This document shows, piece by piece, positions 11,066 through 22,893 of a stretch of DNA of 64,000 nucleotides. Both the position numbers and the translations under genes were made by a program. Source of the DNA: Mallotus nudiflorus (taxonomy: Eukaryota > Streptophyta > Magnoliopsida > Malpighiales > Euphorbiaceae). The notes beneath the pieces were generated by a model. That model searched no databases. It was not told the origin of the DNA and worked only from the letters and a program-made list of their open reading frames with translations. The stretch is from positions 4,374,001-4,438,000 of the forward strand of contig CANTUR010000066.1 of the NCBI GenBank assembly GCA_947683625.1, in the 5' to 3' direction. The stretch's first letter is position 1. Each line of letters begins with the position of its first letter.

Positions 11066-14000
11066 TGTGACATTCGAATCCTCGAACATGCTAAATTGAA
11101 GGTTTATAATTATTAAATAATTAATTAAGTCCCAAATTGATGGAATTGACAATAGAAGGACTTAATTTATAACAAATAAAAGAAATAAGGGTGTATTTGT
11201 AAAGAGTGCATGAGGTGTCAAGTGAATTAAATGAAAAAGGACATGTGTCTCTTTGTAAATAATAATAAGAAGAATAATAATAATAACAACAACAACAACA
11301 ATAAAAAAAAACAACAACAACAATAATAATAATAATAGTAAAGGATTGATAAAGGATATTTGGGTGTATAATTGATGAGGTGTTAAAAGGCATGTGAGTC
11401 TCTTCTTAAACTTAGAAATTTGTTTAAAAAAAAGACTCTTCTTTGCGTTAAGAAGAGAGGAACGTGAAAACACAATGAAAATGGAGAGGAGTCTCAAGTC
11501 TTTATTTCTCCTCTAGAAGTAAGAATTAGAAATCAAATCACTTTGGAAGTTAAAGATCAAGGGAGCTAGATCAACAAAGAGATTTAAAAAAAAAAACATA
11601 ACAAAAGCTTTGAGTTAGGTTAAGTTTCGGGTAGATCAAGGAAGCATTGAGGTAAGTAACATTGAAAGATTAGAAGGATTAATGTAAACTGTATATGAAT
11701 TTAGATTAAAGTTAAATGCAAAGAGATTTAAATAGAGAATAAATACATAATTCTTGAAGTTTATATGTTGTAAATGTGGAGTTTGAGCTAGAACTAAAAA
11801 GCTCTTTGTAAATGATGATTAAGAGCTATTTGTGGTCCTGGAATAGATTCCATTAAAGCAGCAAAAGGATAAAGAGAAGGCTAGATTTGAATGTGAGTGG
11901 TTTTCCTAAAACCCTTGATACATTTTTTATTCTTAAATCTATTGTACTCTTGAGTTTTCAGTGTTGTTCATACTTGTGATGTCTAAGTTCTAATTTTGGC
12001 TCAAGTGTTTTGATTCAACATTGATTTCTACCTCATTTTGTTTCATTGAATTTGAATATCAAATGTCTTGAGTCATGTTGCTTATCCATGTTAATTCTTT
12101 TGGGCTCTAACTGCACAACTTGCTTTGAAAACATGGTAATTATCTATCTCAAATCATTAACTTTGTCGTTAATGAAAATGTTGATGTGCTATATTAGAAT
12201 TGCTGCTAAAATTAAATTCCTAAGTAGCCCAAAAGTCACTTGATTCTATATTAAATCCTTGGGAATTTGTTAGTACAGTCCCTTCAAAACATGTTGAGAT
12301 AAACCCTCTTGAATTACATGAATCTTGAAATTTTTATTAATAATTCATTACTGTTATACATGTTGATTAAAGCGTATAATTTTGTGAGATTAAAGTGTAG
12401 AATTCTTTCAGACTAAAGTGCCAAATTATGTGAGATTAAAGTGCAAAATTCTATGAGTTGCAAGTGCAAAATTTGTTGCCTAAACAATTTAATTAATAAC
12501 GCTTTGTAACTGAACAAGGAAATAAAAGATTAAAATAAAAGAGAAACATACTTTTGCTATTGAAGCATTCATCTGTTGAAATAAGAAAGTTTTCTGAAAG
12601 CATGTATGATAATGTTGGGATCTCATCAACTTGATGAGTGTTGTAAGGTTTAATTAAAATGGCCTTCTTGTGGCTATTGGGTTGATCAGTTGTTGAACCG
12701 TGAGTTTTGCAAGATTAGTGATGTTTTTCTTAAGCTTAAATTGATTTTAAGTTAAAGATTAATTGTTCTATTTTTTGTTATAATTGGTTTGACCATATTC
12801 TTGTAAAATGCAAAAATTAATAAGTTGAATAACAAACATGAGTTGAAACTGCACTGGTTATAATTATTAATTAATTTCATTAAAACCTATTGGACTTGTA
12901 TGGTGTTAATCATAATTTTACATAAACTACTTCCTATTTTATTTTAATAAGGAATAAGTTTTTGAGTTAAATTTGTACATACATGTGTATTTTATTTAAA
13001 TACCAATTAAGGGAAATGTTTAAGATAAATATTTTTGGTATGTATCTAAATTAAGCATAAGTATAGACGTTAATCTTTGAAAGATAGATAAATAATTAAT
13101 AGCATAAATATTTTAATGCTTTCTAGATATTTCTAAACCTCTTATTTAAGAATTAAATTTTGATGAATAATTTTGGAATGCTAGTGAACTTGATGTATTT
13201 ATTTTGGGTATGCTGAGAATGCTACTCTAATACAAAACCAAATATCTAAAAGTATTAACTAGTAAAATGTTCAATCCTGAGCTAAAATCTTTTGAATTAG
13301 AAAAAACTTTATAGTATGTAGTTAAGAGCACTTATATATGAGTTTCATAAGGTGTATCTCTATTATTAGAATATGATATTTAATTACAAATATTTCTATT
13401 CTATATCTATCATGTCTAGTTTTGTCATGGTTTAATGATGAGTCTTGTTTGAGGTTTTAATTATAGTTTTTTGTATAAGACTATTAAGAGATGAGTCTAT
13501 TATGTTGGCCAACTAATAATAATTGTCTAGGGGACACTGCATAAATTCATTATGCTATTATGATGAATTTATATGGTTAACAGGTATGCATACTGAATTT
13601 TTAAGTTAAAGTACTTTGAGAAGGAGTTATATTTTACAGTACTTTGAGAAGGAGTTACATTTTAATTTTTCTCTGAGAAGAAGCTTTTATTTAATTTGCT
13701 CTGAGAAGGAGCTATGCTATTATTTTACTTTGAGAAGGAGTTAACTATAAATTTGTAATTTCAAAAATACAGTATATTCATTTATATGTCAAGTCTAGTA
13801 TGTGATAAATGAGTCAAAGTAAATTATATCTAACCATGAGTATTTATGCTTATATGCTCAAGATTTTTATATTCTGTGGAATATGTTCTATGTAAAAATA
13901 CACTCCGAACTAGATTAAAACTTGATAAAAATAGAGAAATAATTATTTTGATATATGTTAATCAATAAAATGATGTTTAATATTTCAACATTTCCTTGAG

Positions 14001-14980
14001 TTGAAAATCAAATCTTTGTCCAATTACTCTATTGTTATTATTTTTGTGTTCATGATCTATTCCATGTTCAGTATTCTCATTATATATTTCTTTAGTCACT
14101 TATTGGGTAATTTCCTTACAAAATTACTCACACTCACTTTCTTGTATATTTTTCAGTATAAGCTATATATATTAGTTGTATAGCTAGAGATGTTTAGATG
14201 GTGCTGCAATGGACCACCATGACTTATGAGATTTCTAAGTTGGAGACAAAGATAAAGTATGTCATATGTCATGACAAAGATGTTGAGTTTGCATTCAGAG
14301 TAATTGTAAAGCCTATTGGGGTGGATGTTCGCATTTCAGTTGTTACATAGGAGCATATGGATTTTATGTGTACTATTATCTAAGTCATTTATGACACTAG
14401 TACTGGAGTTCAGGGTTCTTTGACTTGGATATGAGTTTAGACATAATATGATCCACTTTTGTCTTTTGCTTTTGGCCTAGATTATTTTCCTCCTTTGGAT
14501 TCTTATTGGTTTACTTCTTTTTGCTTAAATTTTGAGAAGGGGTTGACTTCTGCTATAGCCTATGGTGTGCTAAAGGATGAAGCACACTTAGCATGCTCTG
14601 AGGGAGGTACTATTGAGAGAGGGTTATTGAAATACTTATGTGTATTTCTTTTTACTAGTATTTTTATATAACCCATACTCAAATATTTGTATTAAGGATG
14701 TTAATGCTAAGGTGACAGGACACCTTACCTACCATAAATATATTTTTTTTTAAGTTAAGAAATCAAATGTTTGCCATAGTATAAATTTTTATAAGAGTTA
14801 GTTATTATGCATATGTATAATTATGTTATATATATATATATATATATGGTATGTGTGTGTGTAACTGAGAGATTAGTCATGTATGTAGCACTTCTCTCTA
14901 ATGGTACCATCATTGATAATGAGATATTATACAGTGGTACTATAGGGGAGGGCTATTACATTTGGACTAGATTTATTGTG
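11066..14980 (+). repeat. LTR-like repeat, copy B
   Basis: The copy starts TGTGACATTCGAATCCTCGAA and is homologous to copy A. It contains an AAT/AAC microsatellite (about 11263-11340), a block with 'gttggccaactaataa' (about 13506), an array of CTTTGAGAAGGAGTT-type units (about 13610-13745), and a block with 'tttccttacaaaattactca' (about 14110) that recurs in copy C at about 15625. A (TA)n/(TG)n microsatellite is at about 14828-14861. The right end is not sharp. Short open frames here (for example 14001-14183 and 14459-14671) have no recognisable domain and are not annotated as genes. Confidence 0.5.
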
Positions 14981-16122
14981 CTTTTAGGTTTGAATTTCAT
15001 ATTGATTTAATGCAAATAATGTGATTAAGGAAATATAGAAATGAGTTGTGAATGCATAAATTTAATTAATATTCCAATGAAAGGGACTGTAATTGAAAAT
15101 CTAAGACTGGAATATAAATACTATATTTTGGAACAAGTATGCTTACTAATTCTATAAATAATGATGCTACGAGAAAAAGTAATAAATAAAAATGCTCTGA
15201 GATGGAGTTGTAGACTAGAGCGCTATAAGAAAGAGCTAATTTGGCAATATAAACCATAGGTTAATGTAAGATACAATTGTGTGTTGATGCTCATCTCTTG
15301 CTTATGAGAGGCAGAATTATAAACTTTTTTTTTTAAAATAAATTTGAAAGTAAGACTTTGTGTTCAAATTTTCAACAATTTATACTATGAGAAACAAGTA
15401 ATTTTCATTTGAAGTGAATAACAATAGTGAAAGAGAATTACAACATAACACTTAAATAATTTCTTAACAGTAATTTTAGAATTTAGAATGATTTTCAGTA
15501 AATGAGAATTTCGCTAAAAACTATATGCTATGCATATTGATATAATGGTTTGTATTCATATTATTATTCATGTTCAATATTGTGTTCCTTATTGTTATTA
15601 TGTTTTAGTCACTCACGGGTAATTTCCTAATGAAATTACTCACACTCACTTATCTTGTATAATTTCTAGCCTAGGTTGTATATTTTGATCTGTATAGCTT
15701 GAGCTATTCAGCATGGTAGTGTAGTAGGTCATGATGATTCATGAGGTGACCACAACTAAGACGCTAGTGAAGTATATTACATACCATGATGTAGATGCAC
15801 ATCTAGATCAGAATCAAGTTCCTGTGAGAGGGTTTTAGAGCTATTTAGAATTTTTACTATTTGCTCCATTTGTATGTTAACCCAGACTCATTTTTTTATA
15901 GTACCCGTATGTATATAAGTACTAACATTTAAGTTGTATTTATGAGATGATTAAGTACAACGATATTCCACTTGCCATCTAATTACATTTGGTATTGTGA
16001 TTTGTATTTTATATTTAGTAGTATGTAGGATGGTTATTTTTATCCGTTGTCTCTAGGTAATGCTCCTCTCTACACTGTCATCATTGGATAGGTGTATATA
16101 TGTGTTTGTGTGTGTGTGTGTG
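14981..16122 (+). repeat. LTR-like repeat, copy C (partial)
   Basis: This is a third, more decayed member of the same family. It contains 'tgctctgagatggagttg' (about 15193), equivalent to the GAGAAGGAG array, and the block with 'tttcctaatgaaattactca' (about 15626). It ends in a (TG)n run (16101-16122), directly followed by the E1 LTR, so E1 inserted into the microsatellite of this copy. There is no coding potential. Confidence 0.45.
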
Positions 16123-16373
16123 TGATGACCTGATATTTTAAATTATTAAAAAATATTTTGGAATATGTAGTGTTAATAATTTTTTAAATTTTTTTATATT
16201 ATAATTATTTGTGTGTAATTTAATTTTAGTATATATATAATTATTTATTCATTTATTAATATTATGATCGTTATTGTTGTGAATAGTATTTATCTATTTT
16301 ATTTTAAATATTTTATTACTTAGAAGAATTTATTTGGAAGTTATTATTAAATAAAACATATTAATGTTAGTAA

Positions 16374-16467
<94 letters not shown>

Positions 16468-16643
16468 GTTGTTGTTGTTGTTGTTGTTTTTTTTTTTTTC
16501 TTCTTCTTCTTCTAATTGCTCTTATTCTTATTCTTATTATTCTCATTATTATTATTATATTTACTATTATTGTCATTATTATTATTAGTATGATTATTCT
16601 ATGTATGTGTTATTATGATGTTTTATATATATATATGAATATA

Positions 16644-16698
<55 letters not shown>

Positions 16699-18284
16699 GG
16701 TCAGGATTTTTTTTTCGGTCTCTCCTTCTTTTATTTCTTTTTCTTTTCCTTCCTATTTTCTTCTTCCTCTGCGAGTTGCAAAGTGCCACCCATCCCCACC
16801 GCCAGCCACCACCGGACCTCCCTATGATCTCCCCTCCTTCTCTTCTTCCTTCCACTATCAGAAATCCCCTCCATTTCCTAGTTTTCGATGCAACAAAAAC
16901 AGTAGCAGCAATAGCTCTTCACGTCACCAGTGACATTTCTAGCAATGAAAGCTTCTGATCCTAGGCTCTTTTGCATCCTTTTGGTCCAGGTAATCTAGTT
17001 CTTAGCTCAGTTCATTCTTAGATCATCTATATTGTGAGTTTTCTTTAATCTTAGTTTAGGTCAAGTTTGTCTTTTTTTTTTTAAGCTTAATTTTCTGTGA
17101 TTTAAGCTTAGTGTCTTTGCAAAAGTTGTTGTATGTGGCTTAAGCTTTTCAAATATATTTTTGTTGGACTTTTTGGAATTATTTTAATTTTTGGGTTTTA
17201 AATTTTCTGATGAGTCACTGTTTCGATGACCCTCGCTGGAAAATCTTTTTATTTTTAATAAATTGTATGGATTAATTAGAGTATAGTTTGTGAAGGAAGT
17301 ATATTGAAATTGTAATCCGTTTATTTATTATGAATTTTTGAAAGTTTATGTGAAAAATTAATTTTTGGAAAAATTAAAATAAATTATTGAATTTGGTGTT
17401 TTAATTGAAATTATTGTTAATTAGTGTGTTTTGAATGATTTTGGAATAATAAATAGTATTAAAATAATTTTTATGAATTATTTACTATTTCTAACTAATT
17501 AATAATAATTTTCAAAAACATATTCAAATAATAATTTTATGTGCTATTTTTGTAATTAAATGAATTTTTAACTATTTTTATTACATATTTGAACTATTTA
17601 AATAATTATTTGTGAATTTTTCTATTTAATTTTGAATAATTGAAAATTTGGATTTTTATTAATATTATATAAATTATTTGAGATTTTATTAACTAATTTG
17701 GAAATAATTAGCTTTAATGTTTTTGTTATTTAAATATATTATATTTTGGGCTATTATTGATGTTTATGGATTTTAACGATTTTTATTATATTATTATTAA
17801 ATATTGATTTTTTAGAATTGTGATCCTCGATTGGAAATTGTATAGTTTGGGATCCCAACCCGAGGTGTTGTGTTTTTGTGGTTTATTGAAATGTGTTTAC
17901 TTGTAGGATCGGCTTTACTTTCAGTAGAGAGATGTCCATTTTACAAAGGAGACTCTGCCAAATTTTTTATAGAATTCTCGTAAAACGTAACGTTGGGTCG
18001 ATCCTGAGTTTTAAGTTTAGATCGAGTCGTGTCCTAGATCAAGTCTTTCTTTAGAATTCCTAGAAGTGTAAAGTTAGGGATTTATTCTGATATTGTTATT
18101 ATTATATTTTTTATAGTTGTGCCAAAACTAAGGCCTACTGGACCAGGCCAGTCGAGTATGTTTAGAGGAGCGTAAACCCAAGAGTTATTATTTTATATAT
18201 GCATTGCATATAGAATTCATGATTATGAGTATCCATGTTTTCATAATGTATTTAAATATGAATTATTTTATTAAATGATTAAGT

Positions 18285-18480
18285 ATATGTTGGTATACTT
18301 TTAGTATATTTTTGGTATATTTTGATATATATGTGAGTTATATATTTGGTATATATGTGACATATATATGTTGGTATATTTTTGGTATATACTCAGTATA
18401 TTTTGATATATACTCAGCATATATTTTTATTATATTTTTTGTATATTTCTAGTATATGCTTGGTATATGTTTAGTATATA
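18285..18480. repeat. GGTATAT-type short tandem array in the Tekay LTR
   Basis: About fifteen imperfect copies of a roughly 10-14 bp unit with core TTGGTATAT or TCAGTATAT. The homologous array is present at about 26345-26560, 44105-44310 and 52485-52690, and in inverse orientation at about 59800-59980. It is therefore a conserved component of this LTR family and varies in copy number between copies. Confidence 0.75.
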
Positions 18481-18584
18481 AAGGGTTTATTTCTTTTAAA
18501 TGGATGCCATTTATGTTTAAATTATGCATTTTATTATTTTAATAATTATACGATTTGTTTAAAGGATATCAGTAGAACGTGTTA

Positions 18585-18811
18585 CCTAGTGGGCTGCACT
18601 AGGACTATGTACATACCAGTGCGTTAAATTTTAAGGTTGAGATTATGAAATCATTTGGTGTGAAATTTAATTATTTGATTATTGAGAATTGTGGTGAGAG
18701 AGTAAGGTGATTACAAGAGCTCGGTTGACCTAATGTCTCGGGGCCAATCACACTGACAGTGAGACTGCGGGAGCTCGATTGACTTAGTGTCTTAGGGCTA
18801 GTCTACTATCC
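18585..18811. promoter_or_regulatory. Conserved hairpin cluster of the Tekay LTR
   Basis: Hairpin 1 is CCTAGTG (18585-18591), loop GGCTG, CACTAGG (18597-18603). Hairpins 2 and 3 (about 18707-18811) are two tandem units with nearly the same loop, containing GAGCTCGRTTGACYTARTGTCT, closed by different stems: GTGATT/AATCAC in the first and AGACT/AGTCT in the second. Homologous clusters lie at 26657-26880, 44397-44630, 52780-53032 and, inverted, 59473-59702. Position in the LTR and conservation suggest a role in the RNA or in packaging, but function is inferred only from structure. Confidence 0.55.
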
Positions 18812-19456
18812 AAAAATGGAAAAGAGAATTAATTTGGAATTAAGCAAGCCTGTTGGTTAGTGATATCTTTTGATCAAGGTTATAGATAATTTAGGGTTCT
18901 ATTTAATCCTTCACTTAAATAAACTTTTTTTGCATTTATTATATATAAAAATGGATTTAGCATATATGTGAAATGCCTGTATATATTTATATTTATATTG
19001 ATGTTTGACTGTATATGACTTTAAGTTGGATGTATATATATAATAATAATTCACTCAGTGAGGTTTGACTCCCCTCAAAATTTTTTTACAATATCTTCTT
19101 CTTCTTCAGACCTCCCCAGTAGTACTATACGTCGATCTTCTTTAACCTCAGCTAGATTATGTAAATTTTATATCTAAACTCTTGTTTGTATTATAGAAAC
19201 TATTGTAGTAGTGTTATTGTGATAAATGTGTGTTGTATTGGTTTGAGATTTTGTATCCAAATATTGTATGAAATATTTTTATTATGTTCTAAAATAAAGA
19301 TTTGCTTTTATATTAAATAAAGTTTTAACTCTGGCATATTTTGGTATTATTATTGCATGTTTTTTTTATTTTTAAGGCTTGATACGGGTTCTAGATTCAA
19401 AAGAATTCTCGTTCCCTAACGCCAGTCATGACTCCCGATTTGGGTCGTGACAAAGT

Positions 19457-19469
19457 TGGTATCAAAGCC
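19457..19469 (+). other. E1 primer-binding site (initiator tRNA-Met type)
   Basis: TGGTATCAAAGCC lies 4 bases after the LTR end. It matches the usual plant TGGTATCAGAGC primer-binding site, complementary to the 3' end of initiator tRNA-Met, with one G-to-A change. Confidence 0.88.
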
Positions 19470-19657
19470 TAGGTTATTAGTGTTGTGGACCTAGGTTTTC
19501 AGATTCATGTTTTCTTTGAAACTACTGTAGTAAATTATGTTTGATTATGTCTTCAATAAGTTTTTCTAGATTTAGTTTTTCGTGTAATCGTTAGGATATT
19601 TGTTTATTGTTTGCTGTTATCTATTTTGTCTGAATCTTGTTGGTTTTATCTTTTCAA

Positions 19658-20930
19658 ATGAGGAGGCGAGTGCATGTCGGTCCACCAGTGGTAGAGGTAG
19701 ACCTTAAGGAGTGATAGGTCATTGTAGGCAGAGAGATCTACAAGATGAGGAACCTATAGAGTAAGAGTACGAGGAAGCTGTTATACCTTCAGTTGCACCA
19801 CAGATGCAACCTGTTTATCAATAAGGCATGTTTGACCCTGAGGCTGCATTATTTTATGCTAAAGTTGACAAGATATCTTTCAACAGGACATCAGACCCTC
19901 TAGATTTTTTATATGCCATTAAGATGAGGACTCAGACTGCTCACATAGAGTATCAACAGATCATGATAGTCAAGCTGTCTGTCGAGGGATTAGCCCTGGA
20001 TTAGTTAATTCAAGTCATCTAGCCACATAGGACTACACTCTCCTAGGCTTAGTTTTAAGAGAGATTTATAAGGCATTTCTATCCAGAGCCTATGCGGATG
20101 AGCTACAGACTTTGGCTGACCAACATCACCAAAGGTGACATATTAGTAAAGGACTACACTAGAGAATTCCTCATACTAAATCGATATGCAAAAGACCTAA
20201 TGCGAGATCAGTACTTCACATTTACGATATATGTCACTGGACTAGGTTCTACATTCACTAGGATGCCTAATGCAGGCCTTACTCTTGAGTCTGTAATAGA
20301 GTTGGCCAAAAAGATAGAGCTCAAACTGGTCATACAAGGAGTTATGCTTAATTACTATCAGTTGGGAGGTGTTCCGTCAGGAGGATCACAAAGTACTCAG
20401 TACACCACTTTTCAAATTGGCTCTAGCAATCGTCAGAGAGGATCCCATTAGCAGAGCCAGAGACCTCAGTAGAAAGTCCATAGGAGTAATAGACATGGTC
20501 ATGGTGGACTGTATAGATCCATCATATTTAGTTCTAGTAGTAGTAACAGTGGTTAGAGTTCGGGATATGGTAGCACGAGATCAGTAGTCAGTGCTTATCA
20601 GATGTGTGGAAGAGTCCATTAGGGACCATGCTACATGACTCTTAGAGCTTATTTCAGATGTAGACAGATGGGACATTTTGCTAGAGCATGTCCATATTCT
20701 GGCTATCAGTACTAGTTTTTATAGTAGTCCATTGCTAGTTCAGCTCCAGCTCCTTATCAAATGCCTCCAACTCAATATCCGAGTATGATGTCAATTGTTT
20801 CCTAGCAGGAGCGTAAGGGTGCCAGGGGTTTCGATCATGCTTCCACCAGCCAATAAGGAGGTCGAGGTTAGGCCAGAGTTTTCACGCTCACCCGGCAAGA
20901 TGCTCAGGCATCTAATACCATTGTTACATT
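19658..20930 (+). pseudogene. gag: E1 gag (capsid and zinc knuckle), broken
   Basis: The start is set at ATG 19658, which opens an ATGAGGAGGCGAGTGCATG segment shared with E3. The capsid core is readable as 'MRMSYRLWLTNITKGDILVK' and 'DYTREFLILNRYAKDLMRDQ' (20092-20215), typical of Tekay gag. A CCHC zinc knuckle follows at 20650-20691. Its first cysteine is replaced by tyrosine (codon TAT at 20650; TGT in E3) while the other Cys-His-Cys residues remain. Many in-frame stops are present, for instance around 19700-19830 and 20450-20600. Gag would form the particle and bind element RNA; this copy cannot. Confidence 0.8.
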
Positions 20931-20939
20931 TATACTTCT

Positions 20940-21330
20940 AGTTTGTTACTTGGATGCTAGAGTTTTTATTGATCCAAGTGCCACACATTCTTTCATGTCC
21001 CCTATTTTTGCTTCAAAGTTATGTTGGCAAGCTTCGAGGATGGCTTTTCCTTTATCTGTTGCCACTCCTCTAAGTGATTCGTTAGACACTAACGTGGTTC
21101 TTTCTGGTTGTCCAGTGTTAGTAGGAGGTAGGGAATTGTCAGTGGAATTCTCGATCATCTAACGAACTCTGATAGAGTTCGATGTGATCCTTGGTATGGA
21201 TTGGTTATCTGAGCACTTTGCAGTTATGGATTATCAGAGTAAATAAATGATTTTTAGAATTCTGGATGAAAAAGAGTTTAAGTTTATGGGTGATAAGAGT
21301 TTTGCACCTCATAATCTCATTTCCCTATTA
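20940..21330 (+). pseudogene. E1 aspartic protease
   Basis: The retropepsin region follows gag in the same frame. The active-site segment reads FIDPSATHSFMSP (20964 onward), where the lineage norm is DPGATHSF: the catalytic Asp remains but Gly is changed to Ser. Further retropepsin-like blocks 'MAFPLSVATPLSDSLDTNVV' and 'VLVGGRELSVEF' follow, as in E3. A stop near 21159 and a 1-bp deletion around 21318-21325 (17 bases where E3 has 18 before 'ggctaggaagatgctgagg') shift the frame before the reverse transcriptase. Confidence 0.75.
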
Positions 21331-21341
21331 CGGCTAGGAAG

Positions 21342-22140
21342 ATGCTGAGGAAAGGCTGTCAAGGATACTTAGCACTTGTTAGGGATACTTCAGTGGAAAA
21401 TTTGTCTCTTATAGATGTTCCAATAGCTTGTGAGTTTCCTAAGGAGTTACCAGGTTTAACACCTCAAAAAGAGTTCAAATTTTATATAGATGTGGTCTTA
21501 AGCATAACTCTTATTTTGATGCCACATTATAGAATGGCTCCTGCAGAGTTAAAGGAATTAAAGGAGCAGCTACAAGACTTATTGGATAAGGTTGTTATTA
21601 GACCTAGTATTTCTCCTTAGGGTGCACCAGTCCTATTTTTAAAGAAAAAGGATGGTATACTGAGACTGTGCATAAATTACAAAGAGCTTAATAAGGTGAC
21701 AGTGAAGAACAAGTTTTCTCTTTTGAGGATAGATGATATGTTTGATCAACTTCAGGGTGCACAGTTCTTTTCCAAGGTTGACTTGAGATTGGGTTATCAT
21801 CAGTTGCAGATTAGTGAAGCCGATGTTCCCAAAATGGCATTCTATACTCGATATGGCCATTTTGAGTTTCTAATGATGTCCTTCAAGTTGACTAATGCAC
21901 TAGCTGCTTTTATGGATGTGGATCAATTTATGGTAGTCTTCATTGATGATATACTGGTGGATTCAAAGAGTATGGTAGAGCATGTATATCACTTAAGGAT
22001 AATATTATCAACATTGAGAGAACATCAGCTATATGTTAAATTCTCAAAGTGTGATTTCTGGTTAGAGAGTGTTGCATTCATTGGACACATAGTGTCTAAA
22101 GATGACATTTAGGTTCATTTAGGTTGATCCATAAAAGATT
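21342..22140 (+). pseudogene. E1 reverse transcriptase
   Basis: Domains seen in order: 'MAPAELKELKEQLQDLLDK' (N-terminal fingers); 'RPSISP' followed by a stop; 'LRLCINYKELNKVTVKN'; 'FSKVDLRLGYHQLQI' (first catalytic aspartate); 'MSFKLTNALAAF'; and the catalytic box 'VVFIDDILVD' (about 21935-21965), with both aspartates retained but the usual Tyr after Val changed to Asp. About 27 bp are missing between 'AAF' and the catalytic box relative to E3 (near 21912). A small local duplication at about 22110-22130 (TTTAGGTTCATTTAGGTT) restores the frame used downstream. The enzyme is not functional. Confidence 0.85.
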
Positions 22141-22146
22141 GAGGCA

Positions 22147-22893
22147 GTGTCTGAGTGGCCCAGACTGAGATCAGTTATGGAGATTCAAAGTTTTTCGGGT
22201 TCAGCTAGGTATTGTAGGAGATTTATGCAGGATTTCTCAAGAATTATAGCTCCTATGACTCGCCTAACTCAAAAGAATATGAAGTTTAGATGGTCAAATG
22301 CTTGTGAGAATAGTTTTCAGCTATTAAAGGAAAAGTTGACCACAGCTCTAGTTCTAACTTTGCCTAATAGAGAATATAAGTTCACTGTGTATTGTGATGC
22401 CTCTAGAGTTGGCCTAGGTTGTGTGTTGATACAGAATAGTAGGATGATAGCTTATGCTTTAAGGCAATTGAAAAACCATGAATAGAATTATCCTACTCAT
22501 TACCTAGAGATAGATGCAATGATCTTTGCTCTCAAGATTTGGAGACATTATTTGTATGGGGTGACTTAAGATATTTTCACATATCATAAGAGCCTTAAGT
22601 ACATTTTTTAATAGAGAGATCTAAACTTGAGGCAAAGGAGATGGTTAGAACTCCTGAAGGATTCTGACTATGATATTCTTTATCATCCAGGCAAGGCTAA
22701 TGTGGTAGCAGATGCCTTGAGTAGGACGTCCTCAAGTAGTTTTGCTCACATTAGTATGGAGAGGAGACCTTTGAACCAAGAGTTACATGAGTTAGTGGAT
22801 CAATGTTTGATGATGAAGATTAGCAAATCAAGTGGATTGCTAGCTCAGTTCAGAGTTCGATTAGTGTTGAGAGATAGGATTAAGGTAGCTTAG
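22147..22893 (+). pseudogene. E1 connection and RNase H
   Basis: The stretch after the reverse transcriptase reads 'IQSFSGSARYCRRFMQDFS' and 'TRLTQKN', then RNase H from 'FTVYCDASRVGLGCVLIQNS' (22381 onward, first catalytic Asp). Conserved pieces 'KIWRHYLYG' and 'HPGKANVVADALSR' (last catalytic Asp) follow. Stops interrupt it at about 22483, 22567 and 22609-22614. The last pair, TAA-TAG, stands where E3 has CAA-CAG. The FTDHKS motif is degraded to FTYHKS, removing another catalytic Asp. Confidence 0.82.

Larger units (their letters stand above)
16123..19452 (+). repeat. E1 5' LTR
   Basis: The LTR begins TGATGACCTGATATTTTAAA and ends in TCGTGACA. It holds a compound microsatellite, (TAG)n/(TAT)n/(GTT)n/(CTT)n at about 16373-16515 and (TA)n at about 16637-16695; a pyrimidine-rich tract (about 16710-16870); GGTATAT-type tandem motifs (18285-18480); and a hairpin cluster (18585-18811). 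An open frame of Leu/Val/Ser/Tyr runs at 16364-16588 is only translated microsatellite. Confidence 0.92.

Noticed and set aside
14459..14671. 70-codon frame in copy B
   Set aside because: No domain or supporting homology in copy C, and the surroundings are repeat DNA.
16364..16588. Open frame of Leu/Val/Ser/Tyr runs
   Set aside because: Translation of the (TAG)n, (TAT)n, (GTT)n and (CTT)n microsatellite inside the E1 5' LTR.
20946..21158. Minus-strand frame opposite the E1 protease
   Set aside because: Shadow of the protease coding strand, which has clear DP.ATHSF homology. The same applies to frames opposite E1 integrase (23822-24133) and E4 pol (62292-62495, 62751-62942).
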